The notes: generated by a model not told the origin, from the letters alone. 64,000 nucleotides of DNA from Limnohabitans sp. Rim8 (GCF_945901735.1 NZ_CAMDLM010000012.1:36455-100454), one strand, 5' to 3'. Positions 1 through 9,884 are shown, counted from the stretch's first letter. Numbers and translations: made by a program.

Positions 1-747
1 CAGTTTGTGCCGGTCACCATGCTGATCACGGCGGCCATCTACGGCGGTGCGGCATTGATTACTTTTAGATTATTGCGAGAGCACTCGCCAGCCCGTCCTG
101 AAGTGCCGATCCAGTCGGTCATACAAAGCCTGCGAAGCTTGCGCCAAACTCTGCGTGAAGCTTTGCCTTACCGCGATTTCACCCAGTTGCTGGCCTGCGC
201 CGTGGCCTACCAGGGCGGCGTGGCGGTGGCCATCACCCTGGCCGCCATTTACGCCGAGCAGGTCATCGGGTTTCAGCCGCAAGAAACCATGGTGCTGATC
301 TTTGTGCTCAACATCGCGGCTTTTGTCGGGGCCTTGCTCTTTGGCCACATGCAAGACCGCTTGGGTCACAAGCTGGCCTTGTCGCTGACCCTGCTGGGCT
401 GGGTGGCCACCTGTTTCATCGCGGCGCTGTCTACCGACAAGGCCACGTTCTGGTGGGCGGCCGGGATCGCTGGTTTTTGCATGGGATCGAGCCAGTCTGC
501 GGGTCGCGCCATGGCGGGGCTGATGGTGCCGCCCCATCGCTTGGGCGAGTTTTTTGGCCTGTGGACCTTTGCCATTCGGCTGGCCAGCATTTTGGGGCCG
601 CTGACCTATGGCCTGATCACCTGGATGAGCGACGGCAACCAGCGCCTGGCGATCGGATCGACCTCGTTACTTTTCGTGCTGGGGCTGGTGTTGCTGATGC
701 CGGTGAATGTGGAACGCGGCCGATTGGCGGCGCAATCGAATCCTTGA
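1..747 (+). CDS. MFS transporter, UMF1/Atg22-like, C-terminal part
   Basis: This is the 3' end of a major facilitator superfamily transporter gene; the frame is already open at base 1, so the N-terminal half lies outside the window. The visible part is about 248 residues with roughly six hydrophobic segments. Between two of them lies GHMQDRLGHK, the classical MFS loop signature (G-x-x-x-D-R-x-G-x-K). The stretches MGSSQSAGRA and FGLWTFAIRLASILGPLTYG resemble the UMF1/Atg22 branch, whose members are thought to export amino acids or small metabolites across the inner membrane. The substrate cannot be told from sequence. The gene ends at a TGA and converges on murI. Seen: membrane segments and MFS loop. 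Inferred: subfamily. Confidence 0.85.
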   Translation, partial: QFVPVTMLITAAIYGGAALITFRLLREHSPARPEVPIQSVIQSLRSLRQTLREALPYRDFTQLLACAVAYQGGVAVAITLAAIYAEQVIGFQPQETMVLIFVLNIAAFVGALLFGHMQDRLGHKLALSLTLLGWVATCFIAALSTDKATFWWAAGIAGFCMGSSQSAGRAMAGLMVPPHRLGEFFGLWTFAIRLASILGPLTYGLITWMSDGNQRLAIGSTSLLFVLGLVLLMPVNVERGRLAAQSNP

Positions 748-757
748 GCATTTCAGT

Positions 758-858
758 AGGTCGGTGCCTTGAGGTCCGACAAGTTGTGTGATGCACCGTT
801 GCCGTTTGAAATGTCGCTTCGCGAGAGTATGAATGTCGGACCGTAAAGGCGCCGACCT
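758..858. repeat. Long imperfect inverted repeat between convergent genes
   Basis: A 13-base arm at 758-770 pairs with 846-858 with one mismatch. Just inside it, GTCCGAC at 774-780 pairs with GTCGGAC at 835-841. A small TCGC/GCGA hairpin lies further inside. Together they would fold a single strand into a long stem of about 100 bases. There is no T-tract, so it is not a standard intrinsic terminator. It could be a terminator variant for the convergent MFS and murI genes, a MITE/REP-like element or a structured RNA; no second copy was noticed in this window. Confidence 0.5.
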
Positions 859-865
859 GCGAACA

Positions 866-1738
866 TCATGGGGCTGGGTTGCTTAACAAGGCAGGAATGG
901 CCCAGCAGACCTCTGGAGGCAAGCCCAGCCAGCGCTGGGCGGCGGCTTGCAGGCCTTGCAAGTCACCTGTGGTCATCAAGCGCATGGGCTGCGCAGCCCC
1001 ATGGGGAGCCTGCGTGTTCAGCAACTGAGCCGCCGCCAGCAAGCGGTGTGTTTGACGCGCCACCGGTTCGCCCGTTGAAACCAACTGCACATCGGGTCCC
1101 AGCAACTGGCGCAAATGCTGTTGGACAAACACATAGTGGGTGCAGCCCAGCACCAGGGTGTCGATGTCGCCAGGGGCGCAGCCGAAGCTGCCCATGGCCT
1201 GGGTGTAGGTCTGCAGCAAGTGCATGATTTGCGCTTGCGCAGCCACTGCCTCATCGGGCAGAGTACTTTGTTCGATGGCCAAGGCCAGGCCGTTGCAAGC
1301 TTGCACCTCAAAATGCGCCTCGCTTTGCACGCTGGCCAACAGCCGCGCGAACTTGTCGCTGGCCACGGTGCCGCGGGTGGCCATCACGCCAATCTGGCCA
1401 GTCTGGCTCAGGGCCACGGCGGGTTTGAGCGCGGGCTCTACACCGACCAGCGGCAGTTGTGGGTGTTGCGTGCGCAGCTCATGGATGGCGGCGGCGGTGG
1501 CGGTGTTGCAGGCCACGACCAAGGCCTTGATGTGGTGCTGCGCCAGCAGGTACTCGGCAATCGCGTGGGTGCGCTGGCGGATGAAGGTTTCGCTTTTTTC
1601 GCCGTAAGGCGCGTGCGCGTTGTCGGCCAGGTACACAAAGCGCTCGAGCGGCAGTTCTTTTTGCAGGGCCTGCAGCACGCTCAGGCCGCCGATGCCGCTG
1701 TCAAACACGCCAATGGGGTGTGTTGGATCGGTGCTCAT
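866..1738 (-). CDS. murI: Glutamate racemase
   Basis: MurI interconverts L- and D-glutamate in the cytoplasm and supplies D-glutamate for peptidoglycan. The 290-residue length is normal for the family. The signatures are present: GVFDSGIGGLSVL near the N-terminus (Asp13), DNAHAPYGEK, the first catalytic cysteine in ACNTATAAA (Cys77), the second in LGCTHYVF (Cys199), and GVEPALKP between them. The start ATG at 1738 places the GVFDSGIGG motif about 10 residues in, as usual. It lies 54 bases downstream of fumA on the same strand and may be cotranscribed with it. Nothing appears missing. Confidence 0.95.
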   Translation of the reverse strand: MSTDPTHPIGVFDSGIGGLSVLQALQKELPLERFVYLADNAHAPYGEKSETFIRQRTHAIAEYLLAQHHIKALVVACNTATAAAIHELRTQHPQLPLVGVEPALKPAVALSQTGQIGVMATRGTVASDKFARLLASVQSEAHFEVQACNGLALAIEQSTLPDEAVAAQAQIMHLLQTYTQAMGSFGCAPGDIDTLVLGCTHYVFVQQHLRQLLGPDVQLVSTGEPVARQTHRLLAAAQLLNTQAPHGAAQPMRLMTTGDLQGLQAAAQRWLGLPPEVCWAIPALLSNPAP

Positions 1739-1792
1739 GGGGTGTTGGGCCTGAAAAAGGCCGCTTGCGCGGCCTTGTAGAGCTGGGGTGCA

Positions 1793-3346
1793 TCAGCCAG
1801 CGGTCACGCCAATGCCCTTGAACTCGCCGGTGGCAATGCGCTTTTGCCACTCGGCAGGTCCCGTGATGTGGGCGCTGGTGCCGCCCGCGTCCACAGCCAC
1901 CGTCACAGGCATGTCCACGACGTCAAATTCGTAGATGGCTTCCATGCCCATGTCGGCAAAACCCACCACTTGGGCATGCTTGATGGCCTTGGACACGAGG
2001 TAGGCCGCTCCGCCCACGGCCATCAGGTAGGCCGATTTGTGCTTTTTGATGGCTTCGATGGCGACGGGGCCGCGTTCGGCCTTGCCGATCATGGCGATCA
2101 GCCCGGTTTGGCCCAGCATCATTTCGGTGAAGCCGTCCATGCGGGTGGAGGTGGTGGGGCCGGCTGGGCCCACGGCCTCGTCGCCCACGGGGTCGACCGG
2201 GCCCACGTAATAAATCACGCGGTTCTTGAAACTCACAGGCAAGGGTTCGCCCTTGGCCAGCATGTCCTGAATGCGCTTGTGCGCAGCGTCGCGGCCGGTC
2301 AGCATTTTGCCGTTGAGCAGCAGGGTCTGGCCGGGTTTCCAGGCTGCCACCTGCTCGGGCGTCAGCTGGTTCAGGTCCACACGCTGGCTTTTTTCGGTGT
2401 CGGCCGTCCAGCCCACGTTGGGCCACAAATCGAGCGAAGGCACTTCCAAATACGCTGGACCCGAGCCATCAAGCACAAAGTGCGCGTGGCGGGTGGCGGC
2501 GCAGTTGGGGATCATGGCCACGGGTTTGCTGGCTGCGTGGGTGGGGTACAGCTTGATTTTGATGTCGAGCACGGTGGTCAGGCCCCCCAGGCCCTGCGCG
2601 CCGATGCCCAGAGCGTTGACCTTGTGGTACAGCTCCAAACGCATGTCTTCCACTGGGTCGAGCTTCTCGCCTTGGCTGGATTTTTCGAGCAGCTGGTACA
2701 TGTCCAGGTCGTCCATCAGGCTTTCTTTGGCCAAGAGCACGGCTTTTTCGGCCGTGCCGCCGATGCCGATGCCCAGCATGCCGGGTGGGCACCAGCCTGC
2801 GCCCATGGTGGGCACGGTTTTGAGCACCCAGTCGACGATGCTGTCGCCGGGGTTGAGCATGATCAGCTTGGACTTGTTCTCGCTGCCGCCGCCTTTGGCC
2901 GCCACGGTCACATGCACATGGTGACCGGGCACGATCTTGGTGAAGATCACGGCGGGCGTGTTGTCCTTGGTGTTTTTGCGGTTGAAGTGCGGGTCCGACA
3001 CGACGGAGGCCCGCAGCATGTTGTCGGCAAAGTTGTAGCCTTGGCGCACGCCTTCGTTGACAGCGTCTTCCAGGCTGCCGGTGAAGCCGTCGAACTTCAC
3101 GTCCATGCCGACTTCGAGGAACACGTTGACGATGCCGGTGTCCTGGCAAATCGGGCGGTGCCCGATGGCGCTCATCTTGCTGTTGGTCAGGATTTGCGCA
3201 ATGGCGTCCTTGGCGGCCGGGCTTTGTTCGCGCTCGTAGGCGCTGGCCAGGTGCGAGATGAAGTCAGCTGGGTGGTAGTAGCTGATGAACTGCAGGGCGG
3301 CGGCGACGGATTCAATCAGGTCGGCTTGTTTGATCAGGGTGGTCAT
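1793..3346 (-). CDS. fumA: Class I (iron-sulfur) fumarate hydratase
   Basis: This enzyme catalyses the reversible hydration of fumarate to malate in the TCA cycle, using an oxygen-sensitive [4Fe-4S] cluster. The 517-residue single chain carries both the TtdA-like N-terminal half and the C-terminal half, as in FumA/FumB. Visible signatures are RPICQDTGIVNVFL (first cluster cysteine), GAGWCPPGMLGIGIGG, IPNCAATRHAHFVLDG and AVGPAGPTTSTRMDGF. It is followed by murI and preceded by a UPF0114 gene 46 bases upstream on the same strand. The symbol follows the E. coli class I enzyme; some genomes use a neutral fumarate hydratase name. Confidence 0.93.
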   Translation of the reverse strand: MTTLIKQADLIESVAAALQFISYYHPADFISHLASAYEREQSPAAKDAIAQILTNSKMSAIGHRPICQDTGIVNVFLEVGMDVKFDGFTGSLEDAVNEGVRQGYNFADNMLRASVVSDPHFNRKNTKDNTPAVIFTKIVPGHHVHVTVAAKGGGSENKSKLIMLNPGDSIVDWVLKTVPTMGAGWCPPGMLGIGIGGTAEKAVLLAKESLMDDLDMYQLLEKSSQGEKLDPVEDMRLELYHKVNALGIGAQGLGGLTTVLDIKIKLYPTHAASKPVAMIPNCAATRHAHFVLDGSGPAYLEVPSLDLWPNVGWTADTEKSQRVDLNQLTPEQVAAWKPGQTLLLNGKMLTGRDAAHKRIQDMLAKGEPLPVSFKNRVIYYVGPVDPVGDEAVGPAGPTTSTRMDGFTEMMLGQTGLIAMIGKAERGPVAIEAIKKHKSAYLMAVGGAAYLVSKAIKHAQVVGFADMGMEAIYEFDVVDMPVTVAVDAGGTSAHITGPAEWQKRIATGEFKGIGVTAG

Positions 3347-3392
3347 GGGGGTTTGATCTCGAGAAAATCAAAAAAAGGTCGTCATCGGGCGC

Positions 3393-3992
3393 TCAGTGCG
3401 CCTTTTCGTGGTGCGACATGAGGCGGTCGGCGTAGGCAATGGCGATGGCGCTGAACAAGAATGCCATGTGGATGATGGTTTGCCACATCAGCACTTTTTC
3501 GTCGTAGTTGGCCGCGTTGATGAAGGTTTTGAGCAGGTGGATCGAGCTGATGCCGATGATGGCCGTGCCCAGTTTCACTTTGAGCACCGAGGCGTTGACG
3601 TGACTCAGCCACTCGGGCTGGTCCGGATGGCCTTCGAGGTTCAGGCGCGAGACAAAGGTTTCATAACCGCCCACGATGACCATGATCAGCAAGTTCGAAA
3701 TCATGACCACGTCAATCAGAGCCAACACGACCAGCATGATCACGGTCTCATTCAGGGTCGTGAGCGGCGCATCGGCTTTGTAGCCAATGCTGCTGACCAG
3801 CGCCTGCAGCGCGGTTTGGCTGCCAAACGCCGCTTCGAGCAGGTGCACCAACTCCACCCAAAAATGGAACACATAGACCGCTTGTGCGGCGATCAGTCCC
3901 AAGTAAAGAGGCAATTGCAGCCATCGGCTGGCAAAAATAAAGTTGCTCAAGGGGCTCAATTTGCCTTGAGGGGCGGGCGGCTGGTTGGACAT
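3393..3992 (-). CDS. UPF0114/YqhA family inner-membrane protein
   Basis: A 199-residue integral membrane protein of the UPF0114 (YqhA, TIGR00645-type) family, whose function is unknown. It has about four hydrophobic segments, including one near residues 20-45 and one within the stretch [20 protein letters not shown], followed by a conserved-looking [20 protein letters not shown]. The frame is open upstream to 4082, but the ATG at 3992 (MSNQPPAPQ) is chosen because AGGAAA precedes it at a suitable distance and the extension looks non-coding. It is divergent from acs and upstream of fumA on the same strand; the fumarase neighbourhood is only suggestive of a link to central metabolism. Confidence 0.85.
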   Translation of the reverse strand: MSNQPPAPQGKLSPLSNFIFASRWLQLPLYLGLIAAQAVYVFHFWVELVHLLEAAFGSQTALQALVSSIGYKADAPLTTLNETVIMLVVLALIDVVMISNLLIMVIVGGYETFVSRLNLEGHPDQPEWLSHVNASVLKVKLGTAIIGISSIHLLKTFINAANYDEKVLMWQTIIHMAFLFSAIAIAYADRLMSHHEKAH

Positions 3993-4169
3993 GGATTTCC
4001 TGAAAGTTGCATAAAGGCAGTGCCTTGGGGCGAACACTGATTTTAGGCGGTAGAAGTCCGATTTAATATCGGATGGCTGCAAGCCTGATGTCAGTCAGTG
4101 CTTTGTAAGAGCGAAAGCAGACATTTGCATCAGTTAAAAAACGACCATGTCATTGAGGAGACAAATCTG

Positions 4170-6131
4170 ATGAGTTCCACCCTTTACCAACCCAGCGCCG
4201 ATTTCGTGAAAAACGCCCATATTTCGGGCATGCCCGCTTATGAGGCGCTTTGCAAAGAAGCCGAAACCGATTACGAAGGCTATTGGGCCCGTCTGGCCAA
4301 AGAGCTGATCACTTGGAAGACCCCCTTCACCCAGGTGCTCGACGAATCGAATGCGCCCTTTTTCAAGTGGTTCGAAGACGGCACGCTGAACGCGTCCTAC
4401 AACTGCCTGGACCGCAACGTCGAAAAAGGCCTGGGCGACAAGACGGCCATCATTTTTGAAGCCGACGGCGGCGAAGTCACCCGGGTCACCTACAGCCAGC
4501 TGCTGGCCAAGACCTGCCAATTCGCCAACGCGCTCAAAAGCTTGGGCATCAAAAAGGGTGACCGCGTGGTCATCTACATCTCGATGTCGATCGACGGTGT
4601 GGCGGCCATGCAGGCCTGCGCCCGCATCGGCGCGACCCACTCGGTGGTGTTTGGTGGTTTTTCAGCCCAGTCGCTGCGCGACCGCATCGAAGACACCGGT
4701 GCGGTGGCCGTGATCACTGCCGACAACCAGGTGCGCGGTGGCAAGTTGCTGCCCCTCAAATCCATCGTGGACGACGCCATCAACTTGGGCGGTTGCGGCG
4801 CCATCCAGAATGTCTTGGTCGTCAAGCGCTCGGGCGCCGACATCGCCATGACCGCAGACCGTGACCTGTGGTTGGCCGAGCTGGCCGACCAACAAGCCAC
4901 CACCTGCGAGCCCGAGTGGGTAGGTGCCGAGCACCCCCTGTTCTTGCTCTACACCTCGGGCTCCACCGGCAAACCCAAAGGCGTTCAGCACAGCACCGGC
5001 GGCTATTTGCTGCACGCCGCCCTGACCACCCAATGGACCTTCGACTTGAAAGCCGACGACGTGTTCTGGTGCACCGCCGACATCGGCTGGGTCACGGGCC
5101 ACACTTACATCACCTACGGCCCTCTGGCTTTGGGTGGGACTGAGATCGTGTTCGAGGGCGTGCCCACTTACCCCGATGCTGGGCGTTTTTGGAAGATGAT
5201 CCAGGACCATAAGGTCTCGATCTTCTACACCGCGCCCACCGCCATCCGCTCGCTCATCAAGGCCGCGGAAGCCAACGACGCCGTGCACCCCAAGAGCTAC
5301 AACTTGTCGAGCCTGCGCTTGTTGGGTTCGGTCGGCGAGCCGATCAACCCCGCTGCGTGGGAGTGGTACCACAAGCATGTGGGCGGCAGCAATTGCCCGA
5401 TTGTGGACACCTTCTGGCAAACCGAGACGGGTGGCCACATGATCACGCCGCTGCCTGGTGCCACACCCATGGTGCCCGGCTCTTGCACGCTGGCCTTCCC
5501 CGGCATCCAAGCGGCCATTGTGGACGAAACCGGCAAAGACATGCCCGATGGCCAAGGCGGCATTTTGGTGGTCAAGCGCCCCTGGCCTTCCATGATCCGC
5601 AACATCTGGGGCGACCCTGAGCGGTTCAAGAAGAGCTACTACCCTGAAGACTTCAAGGGCAAGTACTACCTGGCGGGCGACGGCGCGATCCGTGACGAGA
5701 AAACCGGTTACTTCACCATCACCGGCCGCATCGACGACGTGCTGAACGTGTCGGGTCACCGCATGGGCACGATGGAAATCGAATCGGCCTTGGTCAGCTG
5801 CACCGAACTGGTGGCCGAAGCCGCCGTGGTGGGGCGCCCCGACGACACCACCGGTGAAGCCATTTGCGCCTTCGTGGTGCTCAAGCGCTCGCTGCCAAGC
5901 GGGGAAGAAGGCAAGGCGATTGCCAAGCAATTGCGCGACCACATCGCCAAGGAAATCGGCCCGATCGCCAAGCCCAAAGACATCCGCTTTGGCGAAAACT
6001 TGCCCAAGACCCGTTCCGGCAAGATCATGCGCCGCCTGCTGCGCTCGCTGGCCAAAGGCGAAGCGATCACGCAAGACATCTCCACGCTTGAGAACCCCGC
6101 CATCTTGGGTCAGTTGGGCCAGGCGTATTGA
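4170..6131 (+). CDS. acs: Acetyl-CoA synthetase (acetate-CoA ligase)
   Basis: Acs converts acetate, ATP and CoA to acetyl-CoA, AMP and pyrophosphate in two steps through acetyl-AMP. The 653-residue length is typical. Diagnostic motifs are the P-loop-like [43 protein letters not shown], the hinge [16 protein letters not shown], and the C-terminal TRSGKIMRR, whose lysine is the residue regulated by acetylation in this family. The start ATG at 4170 follows GAGGAG by 9 bases; the upstream in-frame extension to 4098 lacks a Shine-Dalgarno sequence. It is divergent from the UPF0114 gene and followed by a strong terminator, so it is probably monocistronic. Confidence 0.96.
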   Translation: MSSTLYQPSADFVKNAHISGMPAYEALCKEAETDYEGYWARLAKELITWKTPFTQVLDESNAPFFKWFEDGTLNASYNCLDRNVEKGLGDKTAIIFEADGGEVTRVTYSQLLAKTCQFANALKSLGIKKGDRVVIYISMSIDGVAAMQACARIGATHSVVFGGFSAQSLRDRIEDTGAVAVITADNQVRGGKLLPLKSIVDDAINLGGCGAIQNVLVVKRSGADIAMTADRDLWLAELADQQATTCEPEWVGAEHPLFLLYTSGSTGKPKGVQHSTGGYLLHAALTTQWTFDLKADDVFWCTADIGWVTGHTYITYGPLALGGTEIVFEGVPTYPDAGRFWKMIQDHKVSIFYTAPTAIRSLIKAAEANDAVHPKSYNLSSLRLLGSVGEPINPAAWEWYHKHVGGSNCPIVDTFWQTETGGHMITPLPGATPMVPGSCTLAFPGIQAAIVDETGKDMPDGQGGILVVKRPWPSMIRNIWGDPERFKKSYYPEDFKGKYYLAGDGAIRDEKTGYFTITGRIDDVLNVSGHRMGTMEIESALVSCTELVAEAAVVGRPDDTTGEAICAFVVLKRSLPSGEEGKAIAKQLRDHIAKEIGPIAKPKDIRFGENLPKTRSGKIMRRLLRSLAKGEAITQDISTLENPAILGQLGQAY

Positions 6132-6164
6132 TGGCGCATGCCGGACGTGATCCGGCATCCATGC

Positions 6165-6193
6165 AAAACGGCAGCCGAGGCTGCCGTTTTTTT
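6165..6193 (+). terminator. Intrinsic terminator of acs
   Basis: AAAACGGCAGC pairs with GCTGCCGTTTT around a CGAG loop, followed directly by a run of T (6187-6193). It starts 33 bases after the acs stop. The A-run on the left also gives it weak potential as a terminator for the convergent Bug gene. Confidence 0.9.
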
Positions 6194-6248
6194 GGGGGGT
6201 GTGCATCCTGTCGTCTCATGAACAGGATGCGTGACGCTATGGCCTTTT

Positions 6249-7232
6249 TTAGGTTTTCATGGCCAGGCCCAGGCGCTCGATGGTCGCTTTTTCGGACTGG
6301 AAGGTGTTGCGGATGAACTGGGTGTATTCCTCGGTGCCCATGTAGATCACCGATTGGTCGTATTTGTCGAAGCTGGCCATGACGGCCGGGTCTTGCAGCG
6401 TGCTTCTGAAGGCGTCGTGCAGGCGTTTGACCACGGCCGGGTCCATGCCCTTGGGGCCACCGATGCCAAAGGGCGAGTCGGACACGGTGTCGAAACCGAG
6501 TTCGTTGAGCGTGGGCACGTTGGGCCAGCGCTTGGTGCGTTTGCTGCCGTAGGTGGCCAGCAGGCGCATGGTGCCCGCTTCGACCTGTGGGGCCCAGCCG
6601 GTGGCGTCGCTGTGCGACATGACATGGCCGCCCAAGACCGCTTGCACGCCATCGGCGCTGCCTTTGAAGGGAATGTGGGTGACGTCGATCTTGGCTTTGC
6701 TGGCGAATTCGGCAAAGGCCAGGTGCGGTGTGGTGCCGTTGCCCGTGGAGCCATAGGTGAACTTGCCCGGGTTGGCTTTGGCAAAGGCCACCAAGTCGGC
6801 AATCGACTTGATGGGCGAGTCGGCCCGCACCACCACGCCAAAAGTGTAGCCGGTCAGGCAGGCGATGTAGGTGAAGTCTTTGAGCGGGTCGAACTGCATT
6901 TTTTGCATGTGCGGCAAACGCGCCACGCCGATGGTGATTTGCGACAGGGTGTAGCCGTCGGGCTGGGCACGCACCAGCTCATTGGGGCCCATCATGCCGC
7001 TGGCGCCGGGTTTGTTTTCGACGATCACTTGAACGCCCAGCGCTTTGGAGGCGCTTTCGGCCAAAGCGCGCATCACGGCATCGGTGGAGCCGCCTGCAGG
7101 CCAGGGGCAGATCAGTTTGATGGGTTTGGCCGGAAAGGCCTGGGCTTGGGCCAAGTTGGGGAAGGTCACCGTGACCGCGGCGGCGGCGGATGCTTGTACA
7201 AAAGTGCGACGGCTGGTGCCTGGGGTGTTCAC
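6249..7232 (-). CDS. Bug family tripartite tricarboxylate transporter substrate-binding protein
   Basis: A periplasmic solute receptor of the Bug/TctC family, abundant in Burkholderiales, binding small carboxylates or related metabolites. The 327-residue protein begins with a twin-arginine style leader (SRRTFVQASAAAA) ending near AQAQAF. The mature part shows the family pattern PAKPIKLICPWPAGGSTD, VENKPGASGMMGPNELV and GSTGNGTTPHLAF. The start is a GTG at 7232, chosen because AGGAG lies 6 bases upstream and the leader follows directly; the frame stays open further upstream without a signal sequence. No TctA/TctB membrane genes are adjacent, so it is an orphan receptor here. The ligand is unknown. 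Confidence 0.9.
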   Translation of the reverse strand: MNTPGTSRRTFVQASAAAAVTVTFPNLAQAQAFPAKPIKLICPWPAGGSTDAVMRALAESASKALGVQVIVENKPGASGMMGPNELVRAQPDGYTLSQITIGVARLPHMQKMQFDPLKDFTYIACLTGYTFGVVVRADSPIKSIADLVAFAKANPGKFTYGSTGNGTTPHLAFAEFASKAKIDVTHIPFKGSADGVQAVLGGHVMSHSDATGWAPQVEAGTMRLLATYGSKRTKRWPNVPTLNELGFDTVSDSPFGIGGPKGMDPAVVKRLHDAFRSTLQDPAVMASFDKYDQSVIYMGTEEYTQFIRNTFQSEKATIERLGLAMKT

Positions 7233-7341
7233 AAAGGGCTCCTGTTGGAATGGGTGTGACCATTGCAATGGAAGCGGCGTGAACTGGCAAGAGGGCAAAC
7301 CTGAGCCGCTGCCTGCGTGTGGTCGCTTGCGCGACTGAAGC

Positions 7342-9183
7342 TCAGTCGCCCTGCACCACGCCTTCGCGCCGGGCATCGGCGCCGCCAAACCAGCCTTTGG
7401 GGGTGCGCTCGATCGCCTGCAGGCCGCTGGTCATGTCCATTTCGCGCACCTCGTGGCCGCGCGCTTTCAGGGCGTCCACGGTGCTGCGGTCAAAACGCTG
7501 GGCTTCCAAAAAAGTGGGGCCACCCAGCGTACCGAAATTGGGCAGGTCAATCGCTTGCTGCGCGTTCAGGCCCCAGTGCAGTGTGCCCGTGAGCAGCTTG
7601 GCCGTGTAGTGGATGATGGCCGCGCCCCCGGGGCTGCCGCCGCTCATGAGCAACTGGCCTGTGGCTTGGTCAAACACCAGGGTGGGCGACATGGACGAGC
7701 GCGGGCGTTTGCCGGGCTCGACCCGGTTGGCGATGGGGCGGCCCTGCGCGTCGGCAGGGGCGAGGCTGAAATCGGTCAACTCGTTGTTGAGCAAAAAGCC
7801 GCCGGGGCGAGTCGGGTCGGTGGTCACCATGCGGCGCGAGCCAAAGGCGGCTTCGATGGTGGTGGTCATGGCCACGGCGCGGCCTTGTGCATCGACCACG
7901 CTGATGTGGCTGGTGCCGTATTCGGTTTGTGGGGGCATGGGGGCAAAACTGGTCGTTTGGCCACCGGGCTGGCCCGCTGGGGCCGCTTTCATGGCCTGGA
8001 CACCGATCAGCTGGCTGCGTTCGCGCAGGTAGCCGGGGGCCAGCAAGCTGCGCCAGTCGCCTGCGGGGGCGCTCACAAATTCAGGGTCGGCCACAAACTG
8101 CGCCCGGTCGGCAAACGCCAGGCGCGAGGCTTCGGTGTAACGGTGCAGCCAGTCGGGTGCGGGCAGGCTGCCTGCCAACTCGGGGCCTTGGGGCTGGGTG
8201 TGGCCCAGCATGCCCAAAATTTGGCCTATGGCGATCTGGCCCGATGACGGTGGCGGGAAGCCGCAGATGCGGTAGGCCCGAGCTGAGGCGGTGTGGTCAA
8301 AACACAGGGCCTCGCGCATGCGGGGTTGGTAGTTGGCCAGGTCTTGCAGGCTCAGGGTGCCGGGGCGCGGTGCTTGCGCCGTGCGGGCCACCATGGCCTG
8401 GGCCACCGGCCCTTCGTGCAGGGCGCGGCTGCCACCCTCGGCAATGCGGCGCAACACATGGCCGTATTCGGTGTTGCGCAGCACATGGCCCACGGGCCAG
8501 GCTTGGCCATCGGCTTGGTAGAAAAAGCGCAGGGCCAGCGGGTCTTTTTTGAGCAGCGCATCGGCTTGCAGCAAGCTGTGCAAACGGGGGCTGACCCGAA
8601 AGCCTTGCTCGGCCAGCGTGATGGCAGGCGCCATCAACTGCGCCCAAGGCAGGCGGCCGTGCTGGCGGTGGGCGGCTTCCAGCATGCGCACCACGCCGGG
8701 CACGCCCACCGAATGGCCGCTTTGCACCGCGTCCGCGAAGGGCAGCGGTTGGCCCTGGTCTAGAAACATGTCGCCGCGTGCGCCAGCGGGGGCGGTCTCG
8801 CGCCCGTCGTGCGCGGTGACTTTTTGGCCATCAAAGTGCAGCAAAAACGCACCGCCGCCAATGCCGCTCGACTGCGGCTCCACCAGGCCCAACACCATCT
8901 GCACCGCAATGGCGGCATCGAGCGCCGAGCCGCCGGCGCGCAACACCTGGTGACCGGCATCGGTGGCCAGTGGGTTGGTCGCGGCCACGGCCTGGCGCGT
9001 GAAGGCCCAGCCGGGTTTGCTGGTGTTGCCGCTGGCCGCTTCGGGTTGCGTGGCCTGATCGGGCACGCTGTAGCGCAGGGCGTTGACGGGTGCTTGAAAT
9101 GCTGGCCAGGTCGCACAGGCATTCAAGAGAGAGACACTGGTCAATACCAGCGTAAGACGTAAAGCTGCAAGGTTGGAGGTCAT
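7342..9183 (-). CDS. ggt: Gamma-glutamyltransferase, lipoprotein form
   Basis: Ggt is an N-terminal nucleophile hydrolase that cleaves and transfers the gamma-glutamyl group of glutathione outside the cytoplasm. The precursor is cut autocatalytically just before the nucleophile threonine, seen here in EYGTSHISVVDAQG. Other signatures are GGSALDAAIAVQMVLGLVEP, SSGIGGGAF, DGRETAP and MSGGSPGG near the C-terminus. From the ATG at 9183 the leader is hydrophobic and ends in a lipobox (LLNAC), predicting a lipid-anchored protein of 613 residues. A GTG at 9225 would add 14 residues in front of the leader and is less likely. It is 109 bases upstream of the Bug receptor on the same strand. Confidence 0.92.
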   Translation of the reverse strand: MTSNLAALRLTLVLTSVSLLNACATWPAFQAPVNALRYSVPDQATQPEAASGNTSKPGWAFTRQAVAATNPLATDAGHQVLRAGGSALDAAIAVQMVLGLVEPQSSGIGGGAFLLHFDGQKVTAHDGRETAPAGARGDMFLDQGQPLPFADAVQSGHSVGVPGVVRMLEAAHRQHGRLPWAQLMAPAITLAEQGFRVSPRLHSLLQADALLKKDPLALRFFYQADGQAWPVGHVLRNTEYGHVLRRIAEGGSRALHEGPVAQAMVARTAQAPRPGTLSLQDLANYQPRMREALCFDHTASARAYRICGFPPPSSGQIAIGQILGMLGHTQPQGPELAGSLPAPDWLHRYTEASRLAFADRAQFVADPEFVSAPAGDWRSLLAPGYLRERSQLIGVQAMKAAPAGQPGGQTTSFAPMPPQTEYGTSHISVVDAQGRAVAMTTTIEAAFGSRRMVTTDPTRPGGFLLNNELTDFSLAPADAQGRPIANRVEPGKRPRSSMSPTLVFDQATGQLLMSGGSPGGAAIIHYTAKLLTGTLHWGLNAQQAIDLPNFGTLGGPTFLEAQRFDRSTVDALKARGHEVREMDMTSGLQAIERTPKGWFGGADARREGVVQGD

Positions 9184-9240
9184 AAGCCGCTTTTGGATGG
9201 GTGGCGTTCTCGGACTGGTCTGCACAGGCGCCGTACTGCT

Positions 9241-9567
9241 TCAGGCCCTTAAAACACGCTGCTGCAAATGGGTTCTGAAATGACGCCGGGTGTGGATGAA
9301 CAGGTGAACCAGCACGGTCTGGTCGTCAAACTCATAAATCACTCGGGTTTGGCGAACCAGGCGTTGTCTGAATTGGGGCAAACCCAGGGCCCGAAGCTCC
9401 TCAAGCGGCGTGCCACTTTCGGGGTGTTCGCCGATGTCACGCAGGGTGTTTTTGAATTCTTGATTGACCTCTTGCCAGACGGTGGCGCCAAAGCGTGTGA
9501 TGACGTAGGGCTGAATGTCCCGAAAGTCTGGCTTGGCGGCATCCAGAATTTGGATGCGCCGTGTCAT
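9241..9567 (-). CDS. ParE/RelE superfamily toxin
   Basis: A 108-residue protein with the small alpha/beta pattern of ParE/RelE-type toxins: an N-terminal strand (RRIQILDAA), two helices, and a C-terminal strand set with RVIYEFDDQTVLVHLFIHTRR. RelE members cleave mRNA on the ribosome and ParE members poison gyrase; the sequence does not settle which applies. Its start overlaps the antitoxin stop by four bases (ATGA), so the pair is translated as a unit. The length and the presence of both partners suggest an intact module. Confidence 0.85.
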   Translation of the reverse strand: MTRRIQILDAAKPDFRDIQPYVITRFGATVWQEVNQEFKNTLRDIGEHPESGTPLEELRALGLPQFRQRLVRQTRVIYEFDDQTVLVHLFIHTRRHFRTHLQQRVLRA

Positions 9568-9830
9568 GGCTGTTGATCCATCTCGGCAAAAAAGGCGTCC
9601 ACGTCGGTGACGCGCCCCTGCGCCGACTCTTTCTTACCCATGGACACCAATTTGAGCAGCGCAAAGGTTTCTTGCTGCCTTTCGTACTCAGCAATGTCCA
9701 TGACCACCATCTTGGCTTCGCCGTTTTGGGTGATGATGAGGGGCTCCGGGTTGGTGGCGAAGTCTTTCACAATCTCAGCGGCATGGCTCTTGAGGTAAGA
9801 GATCGGCTTGATTTGCGTGGACAGGCTCAT
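9564..9830 (-). CDS. Phd/YefM family antitoxin
   Basis: An 88-residue antitoxin. The N-terminal part (ISYLKSHAAEIVKDFATNPE, then LIITQNGEAKMVVMDIAEY) matches the Phd/YefM DNA-binding fold, which represses its own operon; the C-terminal tail (TDVDAFFAEMDQQP) would wrap the toxin. It is the first gene of the pair, as is normal for this type. The operator is expected just upstream, around 9831-9870; no clear palindrome was identified there. Confidence 0.87.
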   Translation of the reverse strand: MSLSTQIKPISYLKSHAAEIVKDFATNPEPLIITQNGEAKMVVMDIAEYERQQETFALLKLVSMGKKESAQGRVTDVDAFFAEMDQQP

Positions 9831-9884
9831 GGTTTCAACCGGTGATGGGACTGGGCCTGAATATAGTCCAAATTTGGTTTTTGT

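Noticed and set aside
758..858. Integron attC site
   Set aside because: The ends lack the paired RYYYAAC/GTTRRRY core sites and there is no integrase or cassette gene nearby.
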